A DNA stretch of 64,000 bases. It comes from Chitinophaga filiformis (GTDB lineage Bacteria; Bacteroidota; Bacteroidia; Chitinophagales; Chitinophagaceae). The first letter of the stretch is position 1. Every line of letters starts with the position of its first letter. The stretch is from NCBI RefSeq assembly GCF_021646545.1, contig NZ_JAKIRP010000009.1, forward strand, positions 124,001 to 188,000. The letters are read 5' to 3'. Shown piece after piece: positions 26,401 to 34,570 of this stretch. A program made the translations under genes and the position numbers. Under the pieces are notes generated by a model. That model was not told the origin of the DNA. It saw only the letters and a program-made list of their open reading frames with translations, and made no database searches.

Positions 26401-26958
26401 AAGCGTTATGAATTTATACTGGAGCAGAAGAACGACCTGGTTACCGCGAAAGAATCGCTGATGGCGACCATCCAGGAAGTGGAGGCAACAGCTAACCAAA
26501 AATTCCTGGATACCTTCAACCAGGTGAAGGAAAACTTCGTACGTGTATTTAAGGCATTGTTCACCGAAGAAGACCAGTGTGATATGATATTGAACGATCC
26601 TGAAAACCTGGCAGATACCGGCATTGAGATCATCGCAAAACCGAAGGGTAAGCGTCCGGCTGCCATTACGCAGCTGAGTGGAGGTGAAAAGACACTGACG
26701 GCAACAGCCTTACTGTTTGCCATTTACCTGATCAAACCAGCGCCATTCTGTATCCTCGATGAGGTGGATGCGCCGCTGGACGATGCCAACGTAGGTAAAT
26801 TCACCAATATGATCCGCAAGTTCTCAGACAATTCGCAGTTCATTATTGTTACGCACAACAAGCAGACAATGGCGGCTGTGGATGTAATCTACGGGGTTAC
26901 CATGCAGGAGCCCGGTGTGAGTAAACTGGTGCCGGTGGATTTCAGGAGTCTGAACTAA
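23428..26958 (+). CDS. smc: Chromosome segregation ATPase SMC
   Basis: A 1176-residue SMC, the ATPase arm of the condensin-like complex that organises and segregates the chromosome. The Walker A is GPNGCGKSN (31-39). A long N-terminal coiled coil runs from about 165 to 490, the hinge from about 495 to 665, and the return coiled coil to about 1000. The C-terminal head has the signature LSGGEKTLTATALLFAIYL, Walker B FCILDEVDAPLDD and the D/H-loop IIVTHNKQTM. The start is GTG. scpA/scpB are not adjacent; a DUF4259 gene follows 40 bp downstream. Confidence 0.98.
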   Translation: MRLKTLEIKGFKSFADKTVLHFDEGVTGVIGPNGCGKSNIIDSIRWVIGEHKISNLRSENQSGLVFNGSKTRSASGMAEVSLTFENTRNVLPTEFTTVTITRKFYKNGDSEYRLNDVACRLKDIHNLFMDTGVSTDSYAIIELGMVDDIIKDKENSRRRMLEQAAGISIYKTRKKEAKSKLDATEGDLNRIEDLLFEINNNLKTLEAQARKAERFYEVKKEYREISIELAKAALEGFNVTFKELTDEQQAESDKKMALETEISSAEASVEEDKLHFVAKERELQVLQKSFNELVSTIRTKENDKNLASQQLTYLKERERNISQFLSNAEGQLQGLTDSIAFTETQVEEEQDAFESLQDQLEGLQEMMDEKKEAFNQKKLSLENLRRDQQQWQRQQFEAEKKVAVADTSVQNLQRSIQQLQDEKAGRQLQITQLEEEKVGLQETLQDQKADLEDMIAFQEETKGKILATQGEIEGLRDKLVDENRALDQKKNEYDLLKSLVDSLEGYPESIKFLKKNTEWNNSAPILSDIFFCKEEYRTCVENLLEPYLNYYVVNNAAEAVQAIRLLDDNKKGKANFFILDQFHHQGGGLFTPPGAIPALQVVELEERYKGLGNYLLGKVFITDDISNLEFSQLADQDILVIEKSGRMNRGRYSFSGGSVGLFEGKKLGRAKNLEKLDEEIRALEEVVANLRQQIQEKHNQVLGYNSQLNENNINAAREKINQLNNQVFGLQNRIENFRHLVESGEKRLHEMQDSLAANQESISGVKEELEDLNEKVHTLHDSIVAAERAATEAEQQFNQANVQFNNQNLQHTRQQSKVQALKQELEFKRKQLTDLHAQITSNKSQLEDAVANIAAAEDKLGSAEDGLIDLFRRKEEEEKDLNEKDQEYYNFRNQLQEKESSLRARQRAKDQLEQALTVIKDKVNELKLQLASMKERLSVEFKVNLDEIIDEQRNSALPVDELQAGAERLKKRLENMGEINPTAIEAYQEMKKRYEFILEQKNDLVTAKESLMATIQEVEATANQKFLDTFNQVKENFVRVFKALFTEEDQCDMILNDPENLADTGIEIIAKPKGKRPAAITQLSGGEKTLTATALLFAIYLIKPAPFCILDEVDAPLDDANVGKFTNMIRKFSDNSQFIIVTHNKQTMAAVDVIYGVTMQEPGVSKLVPVDFRSLN

Positions 26959-26998
26959 GTTAATCGTCAATAAAAGCAAACCAAAAAAACTACATATC

Positions 26999-27397
26999 AT
27001 GGGCACATGGGGTACCAGAAACTTCGAAAATGATGGCTCGCAAGACTGGGTATTTGAAATGATGGACAACAAAGATGGCGGCATGGTAGCCGACACATTG
27101 CAGTTCACACTTAACAAGGATGGTGTACTGGATACATCCGAATGCGAAGACGCCTTGGCTGCTGCAGAAGTGGTTGCCGCACTGGCTGGTAAGGCAAGTG
27201 AAGATTTCCCGGAAGATCCGCTGGATAACCTGGATTCACTGCAACTGCTGGCTACACCAGCACTCCGTAAACTGGCTGCGAATGTTGTTGAAAAGATCAG
27301 GACTGCATCTGAAATGAAAGAAGCAAGAACTGAAGAAGGACAACTGGATAGCTGGGATGCTGTACTGGCAGATCTGATAAAGAGATTAGGTTACTGA
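26999..27397 (+). CDS. DUF4259 domain protein
   Basis: A 132-residue acidic protein with the DUF4259 hallmark start MGTWGTRNFENDGSQDWVFE, a helical middle rich in Ala/Leu (CEDALAAAEVVAALAGK) and the WDAVLADLIKRL ending. It has no signal peptide or membrane segment, so it is cytoplasmic. The function of the family is unknown. It lies 40 bp after smc on the same strand, ahead of a strong terminator, so it may be co-transcribed with smc. Confidence 0.85.
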   Translation: MGTWGTRNFENDGSQDWVFEMMDNKDGGMVADTLQFTLNKDGVLDTSECEDALAAAEVVAALAGKASEDFPEDPLDNLDSLQLLATPALRKLAANVVEKIRTASEMKEARTEEGQLDSWDAVLADLIKRLGY

Positions 27398-27415
27398 TCA
27401 ATACTATAAAAGAGC

Positions 27416-27462
27416 TCCGCCTTATCATCAACCGGATACCGGAAGATGATAAGGCGGATTTT
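27416..27462. terminator. Terminator after smc-DUF4259
   Basis: A perfect 14-bp stem tccgccttatcatc (27416-27429) / gatgataaggcgga (27445-27458), followed by tttt, lies between convergent genes. Confidence 0.88.
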
Positions 27463-27484
27463 GTTAGTATTTGTTTGTGCCTAC

Positions 27485-28747
27485 TTAAATCAGTATTCCA
27501 GCAATGGTTGCTGATAAATAAGATGCCAGCGTTCCGCAGAAGAGCGCTTTTAAACCCAGGCTGGCGAGATCACCGCGCCTTTCCGGCGCAAGCACACCGA
27601 TACCGCCTATCTGCATACCCACACTACTGAAATTAGCAAAGCCACAGATCGCGATACTCACGATCAGTAATCCCTTTTCTGTTAACACAGGAACGGCTTT
27701 GTCTGTGAGGTTCTTGAAGGCAATAAATTCATTGATGCTGAGTTTTTGTCCCAGCAGGGTAGCCACGCTGTTTACATCCTGCTCAGGTACGCCCATTGCC
27801 CAGGCAACAGGGTAGAAGAGCTTTCCGAAGATCCAGTTCAGGCTCAGCGCAAAATCCAGTTGCAGCAGCTGACCTATCTTCAGTAATCCCCAGTCAAGGA
27901 AGGCAATCAAAGCCACAAATCCGATGATCATGGCGATCACGTTCATGGCTATTTTAAAACCATCGCCTGCACCATGGGTGATTGCGTCGATCACATTTAC
28001 ATACTGGCTTTTTACTTCCAGTTTCACTTTACCCATCGTCTGCGATTCTTCCGTTTCCGGAAATACGATCTTGGAGATCACCAGCGCTCCCGGCGCCGCC
28101 ATCAGGCTGGCAGTGATCAGCATAGGGGCGAGGTCCATACCGGCCGCTTTACCCATATTGGAATACACCACCAGGATCCCCCCGGCTATACAGGCAAGGC
28201 TTCCGCTCATGGATGCCAGCAGCTCACTTTTGGTCATATAGGGCAGATAAGGACGGATCATTACCTGCGCCTCGATCTGGCCTACAAAAGCACTGGCCAC
28301 ATTACTCAGGGCCTCAGCTCCGCTCACCCGCATGATGAAATTCATGGCCCTGGCTATCACCGCTACAATACGTTGCATAACGCCGAAATGATACAGAATG
28401 GCCACGAGTGAACACACCAGTATGATGGCTGCAGTGATATTGAATGCAAATACGAATCCACCGGTCAGATAGTTCCCTATAGTGCCAGGCGTCTTTTCTA
28501 CCGCAATGCCACCATATACAAAGGCAGCACCCTGACGGGCAAAATCCTCCAGCTTGCCCATGGCCTTTCCAATGCCCTGGAAGAAGCGGAAAACAAACCC
28601 TACTTTAAAGATGAGTAAAGCAATGAGTATCTGCAGGCCCATTCCGCTGAGCACCAGACGGATGTTGATCTTTTTTCTATTGTTGGAAACCAGGTAAGCC
28701 AGTCCCAGGATAAGGATAATCCCGAAGATTCCTTGGAAACGTCCCAT
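27485..28747 (-). CDS. Concentrative nucleoside transporter (CNT/NupC family)
   Basis: A 420-residue inner-membrane carrier importing nucleosides with H+ or Na+. Helices begin at FQGIFGIILILGLAYLVSN. Family signatures include GGFVFAFNITAAIILVCSLVAILYHFGVMQ, the substrate-binding GQIEAQVMIRPYLPYMTKSELLASMSGSLACIAGGILVVYSNMG, and the ending GICGFANFSSVGMQIGGIG-like segment. It is a single gene, divergent from the lipoprotein dehydrogenase at 28836. A nucleoside phosphorylase elsewhere in the window (52325-53203) could use the imported nucleosides. Confidence 0.93.
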   Translation of the reverse strand: MGRFQGIFGIILILGLAYLVSNNRKKINIRLVLSGMGLQILIALLIFKVGFVFRFFQGIGKAMGKLEDFARQGAAFVYGGIAVEKTPGTIGNYLTGGFVFAFNITAAIILVCSLVAILYHFGVMQRIVAVIARAMNFIMRVSGAEALSNVASAFVGQIEAQVMIRPYLPYMTKSELLASMSGSLACIAGGILVVYSNMGKAAGMDLAPMLITASLMAAPGALVISKIVFPETEESQTMGKVKLEVKSQYVNVIDAITHGAGDGFKIAMNVIAMIIGFVALIAFLDWGLLKIGQLLQLDFALSLNWIFGKLFYPVAWAMGVPEQDVNSVATLLGQKLSINEFIAFKNLTDKAVPVLTEKGLLIVSIAICGFANFSSVGMQIGGIGVLAPERRGDLASLGLKALFCGTLASYLSATIAGILI

Positions 28748-28835
28748 AAGCGCGTTAAAATGATATAAAAAACGAAGATAATTCCAAATTCCTAATTTAA
28801 TTTATATTTTGGGCTTAACAATCGATTTACAAGAA

Positions 28836-31115
28836 ATGCGTTACAGGTTTTACCTTTTAGGGATCGGCTTCTGGTTGGCAGCATGTAACAATGGCGACAA
28901 CACGAAATCGTCAAAAGAATCAGACTCGCTGGCTATCTGGGAGAAATACGCGGTTTCACCGGTGCTGGACGCAAAAACTGCTATCTCGCATATGGAAGTG
29001 GAGAAAGGCCTGGAAGTGCAGCTGGTAGCGGCGGAACCATTGGTAACGGTACCGGTGGCGATGACGTTTGACGAAAAAGGACGTATGTGGGTAGTGGAGA
29101 TGACCGGATATATGCCCGACACCGTTGGCACAGGAGAAGACATCCCTAACGGAAAGATCGTGATCCTGGATGATACCAACCATGACGGGGTGGCTGACAA
29201 ACGGGAAGTGTTCATGGATTCGCTGGTACTGCCGAGAGCGATCTGCCTGGTGGGGAACGGCATGCTGGTGGCGGAACCGCCCAGGTTGTGGTTTGTAGAG
29301 ATCGACCATGATAAACCCGGCAAACGTACGCTGGTAGACGATAAATATACTGAAGGTGGTAACGTTGAACACCAGCCCAACGGACTGCTGCGGGCTATGG
29401 ATAACTGGATCTACAATGCGAAATCAGATAAGCGCTACCGTAAGCTGGGCGGCAAATGGCTGAAAGAACAGACACATTTCCGCGGTCAGTGGGGCATTAC
29501 CCAGGATAACTATGGCCGGCTTTTCTATAATAACAACTCCGAAAATGTATTGGGAGATTACTTCCCGGCTGGACTAGGCGCAAATAATCAGCAACAGAAG
29601 AATGTATCCGGTTACGATGAAAAGATCGTTCCCGATACCCGTGTATATCCCATCAGGGCCACCACCGGCGTGAACAGGGGCTACATGAAGAACATCCTGA
29701 ATGACAGCCTTCGTCTGCGCAATATGACTGCCGCCTGCGGACCGCTGGTGTACCGGGGCGGTTTGTTGCCTAAGGCATACGACAATAATATTTTTGTAGC
29801 GGAACCTTCCGGCAACCTCATTAAAAGAAATATTATAAAAGACAGCGGTTATATCGTAAAAGGGCAGCAGGCCTATCAGGGGCAGGAATTCCTTGCCAGT
29901 ACAGATGAACGTTTCAGACCGGTAAGCCTGTATGACGGTCCGGATGGCGCACTATATATCGTGGACATGTACCGCGGCATCATTCAACATAAGACCTACC
30001 TGACGCCTTATCTTAAAAAGGAGATAAAAAGCCGGAACCTGACTAATCCGCTGAACTGCGGACGCATATATCGCGTAGTGCCTGCCGGTACGAAACCGGT
30101 ACCCGTATTGTTAAGGAATAAGCCGGAAGAATTACTGGCCTTACTGGATCATCCGAATGGCTGGGTAAGGGACAAGGCACAACAAATGATCATCGACCAT
30201 CATTATACTTCATTGGCGCCGGCACTGAAAGAACGTTTGCACCGGAAGGACAGCCTCTACGGACAGGTCCATGCATTGTGGGCACTGGAAGGCCTGGGTG
30301 CATTGGAACTGGCGGATGTTATGGTAATGCTTCATCAGCCTAACCCATATGCACAGGCAGAGGGTCTGGCAGCCCTGCCAGCTGTGCTTACTGCTGCCAA
30401 TGGCGGCCCGGTGCTGAAAGAACTGGCGGCAATGGAGAAGAATGTTTTTCTGGCGCCTTATGTGGCCTTATTACTGCCGGCTTTTCCGCCGCAGTTGCAG
30501 AAAGAAGTCGATATGCTGCAAACGCAGCTGATAGAAAAATATGCCAATGATCCATATGTAGCAGACGCTGTTATCAGCCGGATGGCTGGTAAGGAAACGG
30601 TCTTGTTGCAACAGCTTACCGCCTGGAATCCGGATAGCACACTGGTATTGCATAAACATCTGAAAACGGTATTAAAGGATATTGAAAACCGGAAGAAGGC
30701 CAGTATGGATCAGAGTCTGCAGAAGACCTATCCAAGAGGAGCCTTGTTGTTCAAAACTGTTTGCCAGACCTGCCATGGGGCGGATGGTGACGGTATACAA
30801 TCGCTGGCGCCACCACTCAATCAGTCGGAAATCGTAACAGGAGATAAACATCGCCTGGCAGCCATTGTATTGTTCGGACTGACCGGCCCTGTGAATGTGG
30901 CCGGCAAACAGTACAAAGCACCGGAAATAAGCGGTGATATGCCTGGAATAGGAAGCAATGATGAATTCTCTGATAAGGACATTGCTGAAGTGCTCAGCTT
31001 CATCCGTGGCGCCTGGAGTAACCATGCCTCTAAAGTGACAGAGAAAGATATCCAGGACGTCAGAAGACAGTATAAAGGCCGGCAGAAATCATTCACCATG
31101 GAAGAGCTGAAATAA
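28836..31115 (+). CDS. Lipoprotein dehydrogenase-like beta-propeller with C-terminal cytochrome c
   Basis: About 759 residues from the ATG at 28836; an upstream TTG (28809) is rejected because MRYRFYLLGIGFWLAACNN is a clean lipoprotein signal peptide with lipobox. The first ~400 residues resemble the PVC-type membrane-bound dehydrogenase (sorbosone dehydrogenase-like) propeller (MTFDEKGRMWVVEMTGYMPD, YDGPDGALYIVDMYRGIIQH). A HEAT-like helical region follows (about 430-600), then a class I cytochrome c with heme motif CQTCHGADGDG and a distal Met region (DMPGIG). Probably a periplasmic or surface-attached sugar/polyol-oxidising enzyme passing electrons to heme; the substrate is unknown. Confidence 0.85.
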   Translation: MRYRFYLLGIGFWLAACNNGDNTKSSKESDSLAIWEKYAVSPVLDAKTAISHMEVEKGLEVQLVAAEPLVTVPVAMTFDEKGRMWVVEMTGYMPDTVGTGEDIPNGKIVILDDTNHDGVADKREVFMDSLVLPRAICLVGNGMLVAEPPRLWFVEIDHDKPGKRTLVDDKYTEGGNVEHQPNGLLRAMDNWIYNAKSDKRYRKLGGKWLKEQTHFRGQWGITQDNYGRLFYNNNSENVLGDYFPAGLGANNQQQKNVSGYDEKIVPDTRVYPIRATTGVNRGYMKNILNDSLRLRNMTAACGPLVYRGGLLPKAYDNNIFVAEPSGNLIKRNIIKDSGYIVKGQQAYQGQEFLASTDERFRPVSLYDGPDGALYIVDMYRGIIQHKTYLTPYLKKEIKSRNLTNPLNCGRIYRVVPAGTKPVPVLLRNKPEELLALLDHPNGWVRDKAQQMIIDHHYTSLAPALKERLHRKDSLYGQVHALWALEGLGALELADVMVMLHQPNPYAQAEGLAALPAVLTAANGGPVLKELAAMEKNVFLAPYVALLLPAFPPQLQKEVDMLQTQLIEKYANDPYVADAVISRMAGKETVLLQQLTAWNPDSTLVLHKHLKTVLKDIENRKKASMDQSLQKTYPRGALLFKTVCQTCHGADGDGIQSLAPPLNQSEIVTGDKHRLAAIVLFGLTGPVNVAGKQYKAPEISGDMPGIGSNDEFSDKDIAEVLSFIRGAWSNHASKVTEKDIQDVRRQYKGRQKSFTMEELK

Positions 31116-31146
31116 GCTTACAACAGCGGGTTGGATGCGTTGTGGC

Positions 31147-32550
31147 TTACAGTAATATATTCAATGTGTGAAGTTTGTTATAAAGCGTCTTACGGTCAAT
31201 GTTCATTAATCTGGCAGCCTGCGATTTATTAAAGCGGACCTGTTGCAGTACATCCAGTATTTTCTGGTATTCTGCCTGCCGCGTTACGTTTTTCAGGTTA
31301 GCCTCGCCAGGGACTGCCGACATTACCAATTCCTTGGGTGCCGGGTGTAATTCCTCCGGGAGGTAGTCGGTCGTAATCGGCTCCTTCTCCGTTGATAACA
31401 GGCAGATGCGTCGCATTACATTTTTAAGTTCCCGGATATTACCCGGCCAGGCGTAACTCGAAAAGGCCGCCAGTACTTCATCCGATAAGGGACCGCATTC
31501 TCTTTCCAGCTCATCTTCAACAGCCTGTTTGAAAGTAGTTACAAACAAAGGAAGATCTTCCCTGCGCTCACGTAAAGGAGGGACATTGATGGTGAATTCA
31601 TTCAGCCGGTAATAAAGATCGTCGCGGAACCTGCCCTGCAGTACTGCCTGCTGCAAGTCTTCGTTTGACGCTACTATAATGCGGATATCAACGGATACTT
31701 CTTTGGTACTACCTACAGGACGAACCACTCGTTCCTGTATGGTCCTTAATAATGCAGTTTGTACTTCGTAAGAGAGATTCCCGATTTCATCAAGGAATAA
31801 AGTACCACCATGAGCTTCCTGGAATGCTCCGATCCTTGCCTGTATGGCGCCGGTAAATGCTCCTTTTTCATGTCCGAACAATTCACTGCTGGCCAGCTCG
31901 CGTGACAGGCTACCACAATCGATAGCCACCAGGGGCTTATTCTTCCGTTTGCTTTGACTATGTATCAGATGGGCCACAGATTCTTTGCCTGTACCGGTTT
32001 CTCCCATAATGATAACACTATAATCAGTAGGCGCAATCAGCTTGATCTGTGTGTGAAGTTCCTTCGAGGTATTGCCTGTGCCATAAACAAACCGGCTGAG
32101 CTGTCCGCGGTGAGATACATATGTCGAAACCGGACTGGTTGCTAAAGGTGTGGCTGGCGGGAGCTGTTCTTTTGAGATCACTGCCTGATGAAGCAGCGCT
32201 TTCTGCACTAATAGAATGGCCTGTGATGCGTTTAATGGTTTAACGACGTAATCGTAAATGCCCTGTTTGATCAGTTGTATAGCTACACGCACATCCGGAT
32301 AACCAGTCATTACAATAATGCTGGTGGCAGGGCTCATTTCCCTGATCCTGAGCGACAGAATGCTACCATCTATCTCTTTGTCTTTCAGACGGTAATCGCA
32401 GAAGATGACATCATAACTTTTTTCCTTGATCATTTTAAGGGCGATAGTGCCTGAAACACTATGATCTACCTTATATCCTTCTTTGGTGAGGATGGTGGTT
32501 AGCAATGTACATATGTGGATTTCGTCGTCGACAATCAGGATAGTTTTCAC
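31147..32550 (-). CDS. Sigma-54-dependent response regulator (NtrC family)
   Basis: 467 residues: receiver (1-120, acidic pair Asp8-Asp9, phospho-acceptor Asp52, Lys in VVKPL), AAA+ sigma-54 interaction domain (about 155-390) with Walker A GETGTGKES, the sigma-54-contact loop GAFTGA, and Walker B GGTLFLDEIG, then a Fis-type helix-turn-helix (KSQAARLMNIDRKTLYNKL). All motifs are intact, so it should activate RpoN-dependent promoters when phosphorylated. No kinase is adjacent. It is convergent with the cytochrome-propeller gene (31-bp gap, no clear terminator). Confidence 0.95.
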   Translation of the reverse strand: MKTILIVDDEIHICTLLTTILTKEGYKVDHSVSGTIALKMIKEKSYDVIFCDYRLKDKEIDGSILSLRIREMSPATSIIVMTGYPDVRVAIQLIKQGIYDYVVKPLNASQAILLVQKALLHQAVISKEQLPPATPLATSPVSTYVSHRGQLSRFVYGTGNTSKELHTQIKLIAPTDYSVIIMGETGTGKESVAHLIHSQSKRKNKPLVAIDCGSLSRELASSELFGHEKGAFTGAIQARIGAFQEAHGGTLFLDEIGNLSYEVQTALLRTIQERVVRPVGSTKEVSVDIRIIVASNEDLQQAVLQGRFRDDLYYRLNEFTINVPPLRERREDLPLFVTTFKQAVEDELERECGPLSDEVLAAFSSYAWPGNIRELKNVMRRICLLSTEKEPITTDYLPEELHPAPKELVMSAVPGEANLKNVTRQAEYQKILDVLQQVRFNKSQAARLMNIDRKTLYNKLHTLNILL

Positions 32551-32788
32551 ATGTTAAGATTAAAAGGTGAATAATATAGTTTCCTAATGACACGAACACT
32601 ATTACTTGACCTTTAAATTCATGATTGTTGGCAGCCAGGATAAATAGAAAAAATAAGAAGTAATGGTATATCCTAGATTCAGACTGCAAAAGGAGTGGAC
32701 AGTTTAATTTCCTGTATGCAGATATTGCAAGCACATAAATGCTATGTCTGGCATAAAGGTATCGAATTAATGCATTCAAGCAAAAAAT

Positions 32789-32825
32789 AAAGACCGTTTC
32801 ATACTGAATGAAACGGTCTTTTATT
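32789..32825 (-). terminator. Terminator of the M43-mqnE-DUF192 operon
   Basis: A 14-bp stem aaagaccgtttcat (32789-32802) / atgaaacggtcttt (32808-32821), with A-rich and T-rich flanks, 24 bp beyond the minus-strand stop at 32846. The 240 bp to its left, up to the NtrC-type gene, contain nothing else recognisable. Confidence 0.85.
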
Positions 32826-32845
32826 TTTATAGTAATATCATTATA

Positions 32846-33373
32846 CTACTTTATTTCCTTATAACTGATCTTATCACCATATGCGATATGATACTTATCG
32901 CAGAACCCTGCATTCACTTCCAGCACATACTGTGCTTTCTTGAAGGAGGGGAGGCTTTCTTCAGAAAGCGGAGTGGTATATTTCTGCACAGATACGATCT
33001 CCCTTTTTTCGTCGATATATATGATGTCAAGAGAGATGTAGGTATTCTTCATCCAGAAAGACTGTTCCTCTGCATGAGGAAAGATAAACAGCATGCCCTG
33101 TGTATCTTTCATGGACTTGCGGTCCATCAGTCCCTGCGCTCTTTCCTGATCATTAGTAGCCAGTTCAATATCGATCTGGCGGAGCGTATCATTGTTTACC
33201 TTACTGAGAAAATAAAGCACGCCTTCTTTTTTAAACGGCGGTTCGTTAGCAGTGGTAACGGTAGTAACTGTTTCGGAAGATGGAACGTTGCTTACCTGGT
33301 TGCGGTTGTTATGACATCCGGCAATATATAGACAGAGTCCTGCATTGAATAACAACCATCTGGTAGGCGACAT
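32846..33373 (-). CDS. DUF192 lipoprotein
   Basis: 175 residues with a lipoprotein signal (LCLYIAGC, lipobox Cys20), a Ser/Thr-rich linker, and a DUF192 domain from about residue 60: IELATNDQERAQGLMDRKSM, MLFIFPHAEEQSFWMKNTYISLDIIYID, and the closing AQYVLEVNAGFCDKYHIAYGDKI. The family is a small conserved beta-fold of unknown function, usually periplasmic. The start lies 10 bp after the stop of mqnE, so it is the last gene of that transcription unit. Confidence 0.85.
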   Translation of the reverse strand: MSPTRWLLFNAGLCLYIAGCHNNRNQVSNVPSSETVTTVTTANEPPFKKEGVLYFLSKVNNDTLRQIDIELATNDQERAQGLMDRKSMKDTQGMLFIFPHAEEQSFWMKNTYISLDIIYIDEKREIVSVQKYTTPLSEESLPSFKKAQYVLEVNAGFCDKYHIAYGDKISYKEIK

Positions 33374-33383
33374 AAACGTATTT

Positions 33384-34565
33384 TTAACGAGCCATCAATT
33401 CTTCCTCTGAGAATACAACATCAGTATAATCCTTGATCTCATTGTAAACAGTATCCCTTTCTACCGGTCTTCTGCCTGCCTGTTTGATGAGCATGGCCAG
33501 CTGGGCGGTGTTCATGGAAGGAGTCTGTTCTTCTGAACCTGCCATTGAATAGATCTTGGTGGTATCATCAATGGTGCCGTCAAGGTCATTTACTCCGAAG
33601 GAAAGTGTCAGTTGTGCTGTATTTCTACCCAGCATAGGCCAGTAGGCTTTCAGATGGGGGAAGTTATCCATGTAAAGGCGGGCAATAGCGTACAGTCGCA
33701 GGTCTTCCACAACGGAAGTCTCTGGAATATGCGCCATCTCATTGTCCTTGTTGCGGAACTTCAGCGGAATGAAGGTGTTGAAACCTTTGGTCTCATCCTG
33801 GAGGCTGCGCAGGCGTTCCATATGATCAATACGGTGCCAGAACTGTTCCAGGTGACCGTACAGCATGGTGGCGTTGGTATGCATACCCAGCAGGTGTGCT
33901 GTTTTGTGTATGTGTAACCAGCCGTCTGCATCTACTTTATCATGGCAGATCTGCGCACGGATGTCTGGATGGAATATTTCGGCGCCACCACCTGGCATGG
34001 ATTGCAGGCCTGCATCATGCAGGATGCGCATACCTTCTTCTACGGAAACTTTTGCCTTGCGGAACATATAATCCAGCTCCACGGCGGTAAAACCTTTCAG
34101 ATGAAGATCTGGTCTGTGTGCCCTTATCTTTTGCAGCAGCTCCACAAAGAAGTCGAGGTTCATTTTAGGATGCACGCCGCCTACAATATGTACTTCGGTA
34201 ACAGGTTGGCCATCATACTTTTTTACGATGTCCAGCATCTGGTCAATGCTTAATTCCCAACCTTCTTCACGGTTCTTATATAAACGCGAGTAAGAGCAGA
34301 ATTTGCAGGTAAAAACGCAAACGTTGGTTGGTTCTATATGGAAATTACGATTGAAATAGGTCTTATCACCGTGCATACGCACTCTCACCGCATTGGCCAG
34401 GGCGCCCAGGTATGCCAGTTCTCCTTTCTCAAATAAAAGCAGGCCCTCTTCCGGTGTCAGCCTTTCTGCCGACAATACCTTTTCTCCAATGGTTTTCAAC
34501 CCTTTATCCAATCTTGTATCTTGCAGTAATGTTGCTACGGCAGGATGAGCGTTTCTGGTCGTCAT
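33384..34565 (-). CDS. mqnE: Aminofutalosine synthase MqnE (radical SAM)
   Basis: A 393-residue radical SAM enzyme of the futalosine menaquinone pathway, adding the purine nucleoside radical to 3-[(1-carboxyvinyl)oxy]benzoate. The [4Fe-4S]-binding Cys83-x3-Cys87-x2-Cys90 lies in TNVCVFTCKFCSYSR. The AGLQSMPGGGAEIF segment is typical of MqnE rather than the related MqnC, as is the length. Menaquinone is the expected quinone of this group. No other mqn gene is nearby. It sits 5 bp after the secreted protease gene and 10 bp before the DUF192 gene. Confidence 0.92.
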   Translation of the reverse strand: MTTRNAHPAVATLLQDTRLDKGLKTIGEKVLSAERLTPEEGLLLFEKGELAYLGALANAVRVRMHGDKTYFNRNFHIEPTNVCVFTCKFCSYSRLYKNREEGWELSIDQMLDIVKKYDGQPVTEVHIVGGVHPKMNLDFFVELLQKIRAHRPDLHLKGFTAVELDYMFRKAKVSVEEGMRILHDAGLQSMPGGGAEIFHPDIRAQICHDKVDADGWLHIHKTAHLLGMHTNATMLYGHLEQFWHRIDHMERLRSLQDETKGFNTFIPLKFRNKDNEMAHIPETSVVEDLRLYAIARLYMDNFPHLKAYWPMLGRNTAQLTLSFGVNDLDGTIDDTTKIYSMAGSEEQTPSMNTAQLAMLIKQAGRRPVERDTVYNEIKDYTDVVFSEEELMAR

Positions 34566-34570
34566 CTCAC

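Noticed and set aside
28809..28835. TTG start extending the propeller-cytochrome lipoprotein by nine residues
   Set aside because: The extension destroys the normal lipoprotein signal; the ATG at 28836 gives a clean signal peptide and lipobox.
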